DNA of 64,000 nt from Indiicoccus explosivorum (GTDB taxonomy: Bacteria; Bacillota; Bacilli; Bacillales_A; Planococcaceae), in contig NZ_NHTN01000003.1 of NCBI RefSeq assembly GCF_002167005.1, positions 1 to 64,000 of the forward strand, in the 5' to 3' direction. Within the stretch, counting starts at the first letter, position 1, and every line of letters begins with the position of its first letter. The position numbers and the translations under genes were made by a program. The notes beneath the pieces were generated by a model. The model saw only the letters and a list, made by a program, of their open reading frames with translations, was not told the origin of the DNA and did no database searches. Shown one piece after another: positions 34,257-41,663 of this stretch.

Positions 34257-35063
34257 CTAAAATCCGTAATTGTATTCCTGATCCTGTTGTTTCTGCTCTT
34301 CTGTTTTTTGCGGCATGGCAGCCGGTCGGTGATTAGCGTCGAATATCGCTCCGGCACAGTAAGAGAGAGAGTGAATTTTGTCTTTGCTGTGTTTCGGTTG
34401 AAATTCCGCGAATTTCCGTTCCATCGCTTTAATGGCCACATCGAGCGGGATGTTAGCCTGTTCGATTTCAATTGCCGTCATGTAATCCTTCGGCGTAGAG
34501 TCAAATCCATATCCGCGCAATTGGACGTAGCGTTGTAGCAAACGCTGTTGGTAATCAGTCGGCCCTGAGCTCCCTTGTCCTTGCGCATGCGCATCAGCAG
34601 CAGTAGTACTTTTATTCTCTTGGTTAACATAGTTCTCTAAGTTCTTATTGTTCCGCTGCTGTTCCGACGCTGTTCCAACGCCGTTCCGACGCTGTTCCAA
34701 GCTACTCGACTTATAAGCCGAAAAGTCTTGGTATATCGCATAATTGACGACAGTAAATAGTGTTCCAAGCTTCGTCTTTTCGGTCTGGAGTCGGCCCTCC
34801 TCGACCAGTTCCGCAATCTTGCGGTTCAGTGTCGCCATCCCGTACATTTTCTCGGCGTTATTTTCGTAGTAAACTAGATCTTCTCGCAGGTTTCGCAGAG
34901 AACGGAGATACTGCCCCCGGCCGACGTGAACGCCGCCTTTTTCTACTCCCGTTTCAGAAAAAACAGCGTTCCCGACAATGAAGAAGAAAATCCGAAATTT
35001 CGGAACGTCGGTCCATATTCCGTTTTTGAAAATATCCCTCGATGTCAGGAATGCGCCGCTCAT
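34257..35063 (-). CDS. DnaD-like replication initiator
   Basis: The 268-residue protein has an N-terminal winged-helix-type region (TSRDIFKNGIWTDVPKFRIF, MATLNRKIAELVEEGRLQTE). A low-complexity polar middle (about 125-165) follows, and then a DnaD-type C-terminal domain (DSTPKDYMTAIEIEQANIPL). The middle is encoded by iteron-like DNA at 34648-34702, so the gene likely contains its own origin. Confidence 0.85.
   Translation of the reverse strand: MSGAFLTSRDIFKNGIWTDVPKFRIFFFIVGNAVFSETGVEKGGVHVGRGQYLRSLRNLREDLVYYENNAEKMYGMATLNRKIAELVEEGRLQTEKTKLGTLFTVVNYAIYQDFSAYKSSSLEQRRNGVGTASEQQRNNKNLENYVNQENKSTTAADAHAQGQGSSGPTDYQQRLLQRYVQLRGYGFDSTPKDYMTAIEIEQANIPLDVAIKAMERKFAEFQPKHSKDKIHSLSYCAGAIFDANHRPAAMPQKTEEQKQQDQEYNYGF
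34648..34702. repeat. Candidate phage replication origin: iterons in the initiator gene
   Basis: Four 11-base units (34659, 34670, 34681, 34692) read GCTGTTCCRAS with one or two changes each. A fifth weaker unit is at 34648 and one more near 34759. An AT-rich stretch (34607-34650) abuts them and could be the unwinding element. The 11-base period does not follow codons, so it is not protein repeat coding. Origins inside the initiator gene are common in temperate phages. Confidence 0.65.
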
Positions 35064-35134
35064 ATTTTCACCTCAACTTTTTACTGATAACAGATAAGGG
35101 AGAAAAACCGCTCCCTCATCCGGTGTTCCGCTGA

Positions 35135-35992
35135 TTAAAGCAAACTCTCTTGCCGTTCACCCCGCGGGTCTTTCTTTGGTTCCTCACCTTGTGCAGGTTC
35201 CGGTTCTGCCTCTTCCGGCTGAGTTCCCGCATGAACTTCGCTGAATTCCGCGTCGATCACGTCATCATCCAGTTCTTCCGCTTCGCCCTCGATCGGCTGC
35301 TTCTCGTCATTAGTGAATGCCTTTTGCATTTCTACCGAGAGAATGCCCCACTTGTTTAGCATGTTCCGGATCACCGTCTTCTTCGCCATTGCATCCCAAT
35401 CATTTTTCCAGCCGAAGTCCGACTTACTGAACTTCTTTTTGTGCTTCTCGACATCCGATTTCGTCCAGTACACCGTCTTCTTGAATCCGTTTATCAATTC
35501 GAAATAGCCGACATATCCCACAACTTTATCTGACGCTTTCGATTCAAACTCCAATTCAAGTTCTTCTGTCATCCGGTTCCAGCTGATGAACTCGCCTTCA
35601 TAGATTTCTGTGACGTTGATTTTCCGGTACTGACCTGTCCGTAGCGCTAGTTGAATATATCCTTTGTAACCTAGCTGGAACTGCGCTTTGCCGCCGTATG
35701 GAACGATCCATGCATAGCCTAGATTCTTATCAATTGGCAGATCGAGCGTCGCGGCGATCATAGCGCTTGAAATGACGCTCATCGGCTCTGATTTCTGAAG
35801 CATCTTCTCGCTGTTGTAGAGGCTCAAGATGGATGCAGTGAATTGCATTGCCCGTTTGCCGAGCACTTCTTCAAACCGCTTGATGACAGCCGGTGAAGCG
35901 AGGAGCCCCTTCATCGTCGTTCCCTGTGTCGATGGTGCCTGTCCGTTCTGTCGGTTGGCGATCTGTGATTTCACGCTCGAATTAGTGGCCAT
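35135..35992 (-). CDS. recT: RecT single-strand annealing protein
   Basis: The 285-residue protein shows the RecT core: NLGYAWIVPYGGKAQFQLGY, KGYIQLALRTGQYRKI, and MAKKTVIRNMLNKWG. The C-terminus is acidic and proline-rich. RecT anneals complementary strands after end resection. It follows the YqaJ exonuclease, ATG overlapping its stop. Confidence 0.95.
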   Translation of the reverse strand: MATNSSVKSQIANRQNGQAPSTQGTTMKGLLASPAVIKRFEEVLGKRAMQFTASILSLYNSEKMLQKSEPMSVISSAMIAATLDLPIDKNLGYAWIVPYGGKAQFQLGYKGYIQLALRTGQYRKINVTEIYEGEFISWNRMTEELELEFESKASDKVVGYVGYFELINGFKKTVYWTKSDVEKHKKKFSKSDFGWKNDWDAMAKKTVIRNMLNKWGILSVEMQKAFTNDEKQPIEGEAEELDDDVIDAEFSEVHAGTQPEEAEPEPAQGEEPKKDPRGERQESLL

Positions 35993-36930
35993 TAGTCAAT
36001 CTCCTTTATGTCGAATTTTCGGTAACTGCTCTCCTTCATCACTTGCCGGTACACGTCAGGAAACTTTTCTTTCAGCGCTTTTGAGTCCACCCGGTTCGCC
36101 GTGATCGTCTTCCAGTTCACCTGATAGTTATGGACAATGCCTGTTTCAGCTTCCTTCAGTTCATACTTCATTTCGTTTTCAAGGAGCTTCTTTTGTTCCT
36201 CCAATTGTTTGATGGAGTTTTTCAGTTCGCGGTACTGTTCAATCTTGCCCTTGTAGGCATGACCGAGATCGATGGACTTGTCGGCATCCCCTTTGTCGTA
36301 TCTTTCTCTCAGGAACTTCTCAGCGGCACTGGAGCCATCCAGCGCCGGCGCAACTTTGTTTTCCACGTGATGCGTCCAGAAATGGACTTCCGCTTCAAAA
36401 ATCAAATCAATCAATTCCTGGTCTCGCTCGATCTCTTTCCAGACGAACCGCTGTCCGCCAATCAGAACGGCCATGTACGCTTTGTCATAGCCGGTGACGC
36501 CAAGGTAATGCTGCACCTGCACAAGGTAGGATTCGGGAATCTCATCGCTCTCCCAGTCCTTCGCCAGATATGCACTTGCGGTCTTGCATTCAAGGACTGC
36601 GGATTCTCCAACCACTTTCCGGTCGATGTTGGCCATGATGAACGGGTGATCAGAATGCTGAAGAATGGCGTTCCGTTTCCGTACCTTCTTGCCTGTTCGG
36701 ATCTCGAACTCCTTCGCCACCAATTCTTCGAGCACATTTCCAAAGTAGGCCGCTTCTCCAGCGCTGTCTTCCATTTCAGTCTGGCCGGTTTTCTCAAGCC
36801 AGAGCTCAAAAGGTGTTTTGTACTTGTTCAGCCCAAGGATGATGGATGCGTCTGAACCGCCGATCCCTTTGGTCCGTTCCTGCAGCCATTCTTCCCGGCT
36901 CATATCTTTCGTCGATACTGCCTGAACCAT
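35992..36930 (-). CDS. YqaJ-type recombination exonuclease
   Basis: The 312-residue protein has the PD-(D/E)xK exonuclease pattern: GIGGSDASIILGLNKYKTPF, FGNVLEELVAKEFE, then AVLECKTASAYLAKDWE with IPESYLVQVQHYLGVTGY. It resects double-strand ends to make substrate for RecT. The C-terminal third is a coiled coil (YRELKNSIKQLEEQKKLLE), longer than in minimal versions. Confidence 0.93.
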   Translation of the reverse strand: MVQAVSTKDMSREEWLQERTKGIGGSDASIILGLNKYKTPFELWLEKTGQTEMEDSAGEAAYFGNVLEELVAKEFEIRTGKKVRKRNAILQHSDHPFIMANIDRKVVGESAVLECKTASAYLAKDWESDEIPESYLVQVQHYLGVTGYDKAYMAVLIGGQRFVWKEIERDQELIDLIFEAEVHFWTHHVENKVAPALDGSSAAEKFLRERYDKGDADKSIDLGHAYKGKIEQYRELKNSIKQLEEQKKLLENEMKYELKEAETGIVHNYQVNWKTITANRVDSKALKEKFPDVYRQVMKESSYRKFDIKEID

Positions 36931-37025
36931 ATCTGATCCCTCCTATTGAGTTTTGAGGGGCTCTGGTTTACAATGAAGTTAAGTTAATGATCCAGAACCC
37001 CGAGTCCGCTGTTGCTGCAGCGGGC

Positions 37026-37262
37026 TTATTTTAATGCCCGGAAAAACTCGACGCCGATCACTTCGATCAGGTAGTCATCTATATTGTCTTCCAGAACGAT
37101 CCGGCCCTCCGAATCCTCGAACCACTTGTCGCCTTCCAAAATTTCCGAGCCGAACATGTCCTCGACTGGATTGTCGTCCTTCTCCTGTTCTCGCTCCCAA
37201 TCGAGGTAATCCTTCGAAGGGTAGCCAGTCCGCATTGCGTATTCGATCTCTGGGTGTTCCAT
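37026..37262 (-). CDS. YqaI-like small protein
   Basis: The ATG at 37262 has SD GGAGGT at 8 bases; 78 residues. MEHPEIEYAMRTGYPSKDYL and the DMFGSEILEGDKW core recall YqaI, which precedes yqaJ in skin. Function is unknown. Confidence 0.7.
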   Translation of the reverse strand: MEHPEIEYAMRTGYPSKDYLDWEREQEKDDNPVEDMFGSEILEGDKWFEDSEGRIVLEDNIDDYLIEVIGVEFFRALK

Positions 37263-37267
37263 TTGTT

Positions 37268-37540
37268 TTACCTCCATTCGATTAGTAATCCCTCGTCCTG
37301 TGCACCAACAGAAAAACCATGGAACGTAAAGGCTTCATAGGTCTTCAATGCTGTTTTCGGGCTCCCTAATCGCTCGTACGTCACCAGTTTGCTGGTCTTC
37401 CCCTCAATGGCTGCCAGATGCAGTTCCGTCCGCAAATCGCTCATGAGCAGCGACCGGTCGAATGCAGCCAATTCCGGATCTTTCGGCTTCAGCACATCCT
37501 CACCTTCTTCCACAATGGTTTCAATCGAGATATAGTTCAT
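37268..37540 (-). CDS. Early phage protein, unknown
   Basis: The 90-residue protein (LAAFDRSLLMSDLRTELHLA, YERLGSPKTALKTYEAFTFH) is alpha/beta. It lies 5 bases upstream of the YqaI-like gene. No family was recognised. Confidence 0.65.
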   Translation of the reverse strand: MNYISIETIVEEGEDVLKPKDPELAAFDRSLLMSDLRTELHLAAIEGKTSKLVTYERLGSPKTALKTYEAFTFHGFSVGAQDEGLLIEWR

Positions 37541-37670
37541 CTTCCACTTCCTCTCTGATGGCGAGTCCCATCAAGAAGCCCATGACACATGGCCCGGTCA
37601 AGCATCCGGTTTTTTTCATAGGCTTCTTGACGGGAGCCAGTGCTCCCGTGGTAAAATAGACATATCCCAT
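37521..37670 (-). CDS. Possible small protein with hydrophobic core
   Basis: The 49-residue frame starts MGYVYFTTGALAPVKKPMKK, then GCLTGPCVMGFLMGLAI and an acidic end overlapping the next gene by 20 bases. No convincing SD precedes it. It fills an otherwise empty 150-base gap. Low support. Confidence 0.4.
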   Translation of the reverse strand: MGYVYFTTGALAPVKKPMKKTGCLTGPCVMGFLMGLAIREEVEDELYLD

Positions 37671-37690
37671 ATCAGCCGGCTGACTCGACC

Positions 37691-37813
37691 TCAGTCGGCT
37701 TTTTCGTTTTCCTCTTTCATTTCCGCTCCCACCACATTCCAGAGATACAAGCCCGCAAACGTCAGCATCGCCACTAAAATGCCTGTGATGTACCCGTCCA
37801 TCCATTCCGTCAT
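37691..37813 (-). CDS. Small single-helix membrane protein
   Basis: The 40-residue protein has one membrane helix (ILVAMLTFAGLYLWNVVGA) and a charged tail (MKEENEKAD). Its ATG overlaps the stop of the preceding gene (ATGA), with GAGAGG upstream. A longer frame over it is a shadow. Confidence 0.65.
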   Translation of the reverse strand: MTEWMDGYITGILVAMLTFAGLYLWNVVGAEMKEENEKAD

Positions 37814-38340
37814 ACCAACCATCCTCTCGCTTTCCATCTCGGCATCATGGCCTTGATCCGCTCTGTTATTGATATTCCGTATTCGACCTGCAATTGTTTC
37901 AGGAAATTGTCCGTCAGTGTCCGGACATCCAGCAGCTCATCAACGATCTCCTTTACTCCTTCTAATTCATCTTTACTCAAGGATTGGGGTGGTCTCGCCA
38001 GGCAAACCTTTTTGATGACGTCGATGGCTTCAGCCAATTCCCGCTCTGTGTGCGCCTCGTAGCTTAAGCGATGCTGCTCGATGTTCCGTCCTCTCAGGAC
38101 TGGCGGGGTGTACCCGCTTGAAAACTCGAACAGGAGATCCATTCGGTATTCCGGATTGTCGTAGCAATCCATGGACGCTTGCGCGATTTCCCGGTGCATG
38201 TTGCGCCGGTTATGCTTATAGTGGCTGGTCAGCTGCTCGGAGACGTTGAGATCTGCCGCCATCTCCTTCCCGGTCATTCCTTCTTGTTCCAAGAGCGATG
38301 CGACCGCCGGTCCGACCTTCGCCGAATCTTTGATTGACAT
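37810..38340 (-). CDS. Helix-turn-helix early phage regulator-like protein
   Basis: The 176-residue protein has an N-terminal helix-turn-helix (GMTGKEMAADLNVSEQLTSH). A helical region with ERELAEAIDVIKKVCLARPP follows. It sits early in the operon from the Cro-side promoter. Function beyond DNA binding is unclear. Confidence 0.65.
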   Translation of the reverse strand: MSIKDSAKVGPAVASLLEQEGMTGKEMAADLNVSEQLTSHYKHNRRNMHREIAQASMDCYDNPEYRMDLLFEFSSGYTPPVLRGRNIEQHRLSYEAHTERELAEAIDVIKKVCLARPPQSLSKDELEGVKEIVDELLDVRTLTDNFLKQLQVEYGISITERIKAMMPRWKARGWLV

Positions 38341-38416
38341 GAAATTATCTCCTTTCTGTTTGTATACTGACCTGTCTAGTGCTATACGCTCATTCGCTGT
38401 ACAGTTACGGTAGGAG

Positions 38417-38695
38417 TCAGTGGCGGGACTGTTCCGACAGCCACAGCAACAGGAATTCTTCCGCTTCTTTCGCCGGGAACAGCCATTTGCGCCCTACCCG
38501 AAACTTTTTGAACCGTGGATCGAAAAAGAATGTGTCCTTGATGAAGTTGATGCTCATGTGTGTCTGGCGGCTCAACTCCTCCAGATCCCAGAAGGTGTAT
38601 CGGTGTTCCAGATGATCGAGCCGCTTCCGCAATTCCGTACGCAGCATTTCCTCGATTTGCCCTTCATCCACGTTAAGTTTTAAAAGTTCACCCAC
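38417..38695 (-). CDS. DUF771-like early protein
   Basis: The 92 residues show FWDLEELSRQTHMSINFIKD, then FFFDPRFKKFRVGRKWLFPA. This is the DUF771 pattern of Firmicutes phages, a winged-helix-like fold also seen in excisionases. It follows Cro, where a Xis or early regulator is expected. Confidence 0.75.
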   Translation of the reverse strand: MGELLKLNVDEGQIEEMLRTELRKRLDHLEHRYTFWDLEELSRQTHMSINFIKDTFFFDPRFKKFRVGRKWLFPAKEAEEFLLLWLSEQSRH

Positions 38696-38712
38696 GCTTC
38701 ATCCCTCCTTTC

Positions 38713-38949
38713 TTATCCTGTGGCTCGCTTTTGTCTATTGATAACGGAATCCGTTAGTTGGTCATCAAAAAAAACGGCGACATCGGTCTCTAATATGGCA
38801 GCGATTTTTTGTAGCCTGCCTACGTCTAATCTAGTTGCACCATTTTCAATGTGGCTATAACCCATCACTGACATATTTAAAGCTTTCGCTATATGGGTTT
38901 TTGTAACCCCTTTAGCTTCTCTTATTTTTTCTACATTCTTGTGCACCAT
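38713..38949 (-). CDS. Cro-like XRE repressor
   Basis: The ATG at 38949 has SD AAGGAGGT at 9 bases; 78 residues. Helix-turn-helix at about 14-48 (GVTKTHIAKALNMSVMGYSH). It is divergent from the CI-like gene across the operator region, so it is the lytic-side repressor. An operator-like palindrome lies inside its 3' end (38741-38757). Confidence 0.85.
   Translation of the reverse strand: MVHKNVEKIREAKGVTKTHIAKALNMSVMGYSHIENGATRLDVGRLQKIAAILETDVAVFFDDQLTDSVINRQKRATG
38741..38757. promoter_or_regulatory. Operator-like palindrome inside cro
   Basis: TAACGG-AAT-CCGTTA has the same arms as the operator at 38967-38983, about 230 bases away. Placement inside a coding region suggests a remote site for repressor looping, or chance. 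Confidence 0.6.
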
Positions 38950-38966
38950 TTTGTTCACCTCCTTCT

Positions 38967-39009
38967 ATAACGGTATCCGTTATATACATAATACTAACGA
39001 TTTTCGTTA
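38967..39009. promoter_or_regulatory. Phage operators (two palindromes)
   Basis: ATAACGG-TAT-CCGTTAT at 38967-38983, and TAACGA-TTT-TCGTTA at 38995-39009. Half-sites CCGTTA occur at 39044 and 39065. The first lies just downstream of the cro -10 and the second inside the spacer, so binding would block the early promoter. Confidence 0.8.
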
Positions 39010-39016
39010 CAGTCAA
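38988..39016 (-). promoter_or_regulatory. Early (cro) promoter
   Basis: On the minus strand, -35 TTGACT (39011-39016), 17-base spacer and -10 TATTAT (38988-38993). The operator at 38995-39009 fills the spacer. This should drive the whole early operon. Confidence 0.82.
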
Positions 39017-39071
39017 CTACTTTATATAGTTTTTTCTCATATTCCGTTATTTAAATATCATATCCCGTTAG

Positions 39072-39101
39072 TTACTGGTAAAATTATTTAAATTATATAT
39101 A
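39072..39101 (+). promoter_or_regulatory. Possible repressor maintenance promoter
   Basis: A TTACTG (39072-39077), 16-18 base spacer and TATATA (39094-39101) precede the CI-like gene. The region is AT-rich, so several -10 choices exist. A CCGTTA half-site lies just upstream at 39065-39070. Confidence 0.4.
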
Positions 39102-39130
39102 TAAATTGGGTCTGCCTAGGAGGTGTCGTT

Positions 39131-39478
39131 TTGGAGACCGGAGACCGCATAAAGAAGTATAGGAATCGTAGAGGATTCACACAAAAGCAGTTGGGGGATA
39201 AAATTCATGTTTCTTCCCAAAAAATCTCTAATTGGGAGAGAAGTTATACAACTCCAGATTCAGCTGACATCAAAGCATTAGCAGAAGCGCTTGACTGTTC
39301 AGTCGATGAATTGCTTGGTCGGAATAGCACTGAATCGGTAAACATTGATCCAGATTTCGAAAAATGGCTCTCTGATCCAAAGATCGGCAAGTTCTTTAAA
39401 GAGCTCGCGGAAAGTCCTGAGGAACAGAGGGAACAGCTCTATGCGATGTGGAAAATTATAAATAGATCGAATAAATAA
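39131..39478 (+). CDS. CI/ImmR-like XRE repressor
   Basis: The start is TTG with SD AGGAGGT. The 115 residues have an N-terminal HTH (RGFTQKQLGDKIHVSSQKIS). The C-terminal part is short and not a LexA/CI peptidase domain. That fits ImmR-type repressors cleaved in trans by an ImmA protease, and an ImmA gene lies at 42681. It maintains lysogeny. Confidence 0.9.
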   Translation: METGDRIKKYRNRRGFTQKQLGDKIHVSSQKISNWERSYTTPDSADIKALAEALDCSVDELLGRNSTESVNIDPDFEKWLSDPKIGKFFKELAESPEEQREQLYAMWKIINRSNK

Positions 39479-39497
39479 TATGGAGAGGAGAAACGAA

Positions 39498-40574
39498 ATG
39501 AGCAGTAAATTTACTAAGCTAAATTACCGTTATGGCGTCATGGAATTTCCGTTAACAGTCTCTGAACTTAAAGGCGTGACTAAAGATATCCCGAAGACCG
39601 AACGGACTTATTACGAATACACTTTAAAAGCCATCAAGAAGTACGTGAAGGATAATGAAAATATTTATTACCTTACTGTAGGCGGTGCAAAGTTACTAAA
39701 ACCAAGCGGCTTCGTTCTTGTCGCAGATAGTGGGCTAATCCTCACGTGGCTTAAAGGCGGAATGTTTGGCGGAGCTGAAGCTGAAAAAATCGAATATAAT
39801 TCTATCAAGAATGTCGATTTTGATATTTTGCCAGGCGGCTCTTCTTCTTTCAAAGGCGGGAGTTTATTGCTTGAAATCAGCGGGTTGATGGGTACCAAAA
39901 AGAAGACTGTCAGAGACATCGAAGAGAACGACTTAGATACCCTTGTCGATGTCCTCCGGAACAGGATTTCGTTATCTAAGGGGAATGGGAAACTTTCTCC
40001 TGAAAAGAATGATGCTGAGTTTTTCTTTGGCTCTGATCCAAATGAAGAAGAAACAAAAATTATCAGCAGCCATACACTAGCAGCAAGTAGAATCAGAGCT
40101 AAACATATTGAAAATGACGAATCGATTCGGGCTGTCGTTCCGGTATTATTTGATGTTCCAAAAGGTAAGCAAGTAAAAGGTTTGCTTGTAGCCACAAATC
40201 TAAAACTTATATTTTTCTCGGAAACCGTCTTCAAAGAATTTGTACATACTCGTCAACTGGATCAAATCAATGATATTTCGCAGAATGGCAAGGAACTAAT
40301 TGTAAAGTCAGATGAAGGCGTTCTGAAATACGAGCTACAGAATGATCAAAATGATGTCAGAGAACGTCTGGTAACTGCAATTTCTGCCCCCTCTCCGGTT
40401 CCTGAGGTGGTATCAGAGACGATTACCGAGAATCCTGATCCTGAAGAATCAATGACTCCTCCTCCAGCTCCTGATAAATTCCAGCAGCTTAAGCAATTGG
40501 GTGAACTGAGGGACTCAGGCATCCTAACCGAAGAGGAGTTCCAGGCGGAGAAAGCCAAGCTGCTGAATTCATAA
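39498..40574 (+). CDS. Double PH-domain protein with C-terminal SHOCT
   Basis: ATG at 39498 with SD GGAGAGGAG; 358 residues. A first bacterial-PH (YokE-like) domain has SGFVLVADSGLILTWLKGG, and a second has GLLVATNLKLIFFSETVFKE. A proline linker (MTPPPAPD) leads to a SHOCT helix pair (LGELRDSGILTEEEFQAEKA). SPbeta YokE has related PH domains. It is expressed in the repressor direction, hence probably in lysogens. Role unknown; SHOCT and PH domains often mediate oligomerisation. Confidence 0.82.
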   Translation: MSSKFTKLNYRYGVMEFPLTVSELKGVTKDIPKTERTYYEYTLKAIKKYVKDNENIYYLTVGGAKLLKPSGFVLVADSGLILTWLKGGMFGGAEAEKIEYNSIKNVDFDILPGGSSSFKGGSLLLEISGLMGTKKKTVRDIEENDLDTLVDVLRNRISLSKGNGKLSPEKNDAEFFFGSDPNEEETKIISSHTLAASRIRAKHIENDESIRAVVPVLFDVPKGKQVKGLLVATNLKLIFFSETVFKEFVHTRQLDQINDISQNGKELIVKSDEGVLKYELQNDQNDVRERLVTAISAPSPVPEVVSETITENPDPEESMTPPPAPDKFQQLKQLGELRDSGILTEEEFQAEKAKLLNS

Positions 40575-40593
40575 TAGGCTTTTAAACATTAGG

Positions 40594-40911
40594 GTGAACA
40601 CATATGCTGAACTTTATGGAAACATAAAGAAAAGACCGCTTAAAAGCGGTCTTGATAACAAAAAGATTCTTGATGACCTCGATACCGGTTCAGGCCTAGC
40701 GAAAATCATTGAAGAAACCGGAAAGACGACTAATCGATTAACAGAGGTGATGGAATCCATGAAAACGTTTGACACCGGAATTCCTGCATCTCTGGTTTCT
40801 GGTTTAGAGCTTAAAGGTACTAGTGCACTCGCTCAAGCGTTCTCTGAACCGGTAGGCATCAAAGGTAGAAGTGCCCTCTCTATAAGTAATTATAGAGGAA
40901 GCACCGGGTGA
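40594..40911 (+). CDS. Doubtful open frame upstream of structured RNA
   Basis: A 105-residue frame starts at GTG without a clear SD and ends exactly at the GTGA before the RNA element. It includes a strong hairpin (40632-40653, AAGACCGCTT/AAGCGGTCTT). The middle (KIIEETGKTTNRLTEVMESM) looks protein-like; the C-terminus looks like read-through into non-coding sequence. It may be a gene cut by the element. Confidence 0.35.
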   Translation: MNTYAELYGNIKKRPLKSGLDNKKILDDLDTGSGLAKIIEETGKTTNRLTEVMESMKTFDTGIPASLVSGLELKGTSALAQAFSEPVGIKGRSALSISNYRGSTG

Positions 40912-41050
40912 ATTCAAAGAAACCCTAAGTCGATATTCGATATGGCAACTTTGAGCCAAGCTGGTGAACCCTTATGGTAACCAGAAGGTGCAACGCATAG
41001 GTAGTGAGCAAGGGAGCAATAACCTACCCACGAGCGCCCGGCGCCCTAAT
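40912..41050 (+). ncRNA. Structured RNA, HEARO/omega-RNA-like (orphan)
   Basis: About 140 bases with clear stems and no protein coding. TCGA/TCGA lies at 40930-40940. Hairpin CTGGT/ACCAG (40961-40984) has nested ACC/GGT. GGTAG (41000-41004) pairs with CTACC (41024-41028). A possible pseudoknot pairs CCCTT (40969-40973) with AAGGG (41010-41014). A GC-rich end (GAGCGCCCGGCGCCC) follows. It begins right after GTGA, the reported preference of HEARO elements, which encode omega RNAs for IscB nucleases. No IscB gene is present. The family name is from memory of its look and needs a covariance search. Confidence 0.5.
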
Positions 41051-41064
41051 GTTTTTATTTATCT

Positions 41065-41085
41065 GCCCGGTGGGGCTTTTCTTTT
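41065..41085 (+). terminator. Terminator after the RNA element
   Basis: GCCC/GGGC with loop GGTG, then TTTTCTTTT on the plus strand. It ends the repressor-direction transcript or the RNA. Confidence 0.65.
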
Positions 41086-41132
41086 AATTTAGTGTAGAAA
41101 AATTTTCCGATTTTGGAAGGAGAAGCAGAATA

Positions 41133-41648
41133 ATGACGACTGGTTCACAACTTCAGTTTGATCACCGCGGAAATTTAACTCCTGGAATAATAAGAAATAT
41201 ATCGCTTCAAAACTTTAAAATCTTTTTTGTCGAAGCGTTTCCTGATTCTGAAACGAGGGAACGGAATTATGAAGGATTTTCACGTTTTATTGCAGAAATT
41301 AAAAGAGTAAATATTTTTGAAGCTGTAACTAAATTCTGGATAGATGGCAGCTTTGTCACCAACAAAGAAGACCCTAAAGATGTAGACTTGGTTTTCTATT
41401 TGGATGCGACCCACCCTGCAACCCGAGCGGTGCTACAAAACAAGAGGATTTTTAGGGAATTCGGTATCCCTTTGCATTGTGATCCTTACTTCACAGTAGA
41501 CCCAAAGACTATTCCATTTGAAGGTAACGATGTAGAAGAGGATCGTGCTCATTTTGATTTATACGAAAAGTATTGGCGAGGACAATTTTGTTTTGACAGA
41601 AATGAAGATCCTAAGGGTATAATTGAAATGACGATCGACCAATTTTAA
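41133..41648 (+). CDS. DUF6932-like nucleotidyltransferase-fold protein
   Basis: The 171-residue protein contains FWIDGSFVTNKEDPKDVDLV, the G-S-x(10)-D-x-D pattern of minimal nucleotidyltransferases (about 70-89), and a later acidic segment (PLHCDPYFTVD). It resembles DUF6932. SD GGAGG-like GGAAGGAG precedes it. MNT-type enzymes are often antitoxins or defence effectors that AMPylate partners. It is AT-rich and forms an operon (15-base gap) with the next gene. Confidence 0.75.
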   Translation: MTTGSQLQFDHRGNLTPGIIRNISLQNFKIFFVEAFPDSETRERNYEGFSRFIAEIKRVNIFEAVTKFWIDGSFVTNKEDPKDVDLVFYLDATHPATRAVLQNKRIFREFGIPLHCDPYFTVDPKTIPFEGNDVEEDRAHFDLYEKYWRGQFCFDRNEDPKGIIEMTIDQF

Positions 41649-41663
41649 TGAGGGGGTTCTAAA

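Larger units (their letters stand above)
40585..41053. repeat. 469-bp segment bounded by 11-bp inverted repeats
   Basis: AAACATTAGGG (40585-40595) and CCCTAATGTTT (41043-41053) are perfect complements. They enclose a weak open frame and the structured RNA region. The layout suggests a small non-autonomous insertion or a long-range RNA pairing. No target-site duplication is visible. Confidence 0.5.

Noticed and set aside
37521-37805. A 94-residue protein covering the whole stretch
   Set aside because: Its first half has a shifted frame over a better-supported 40-residue membrane protein (37691-37813) with coupled start. Only the last 49 residues could be a gene.
40632-40653. Terminator for the PH/SHOCT gene
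   Set aside because: The perfect ten-pair hairpin is followed by GATAACAA on the plus strand, not T. The T-like run is on the minus strand, where no gene needs it.
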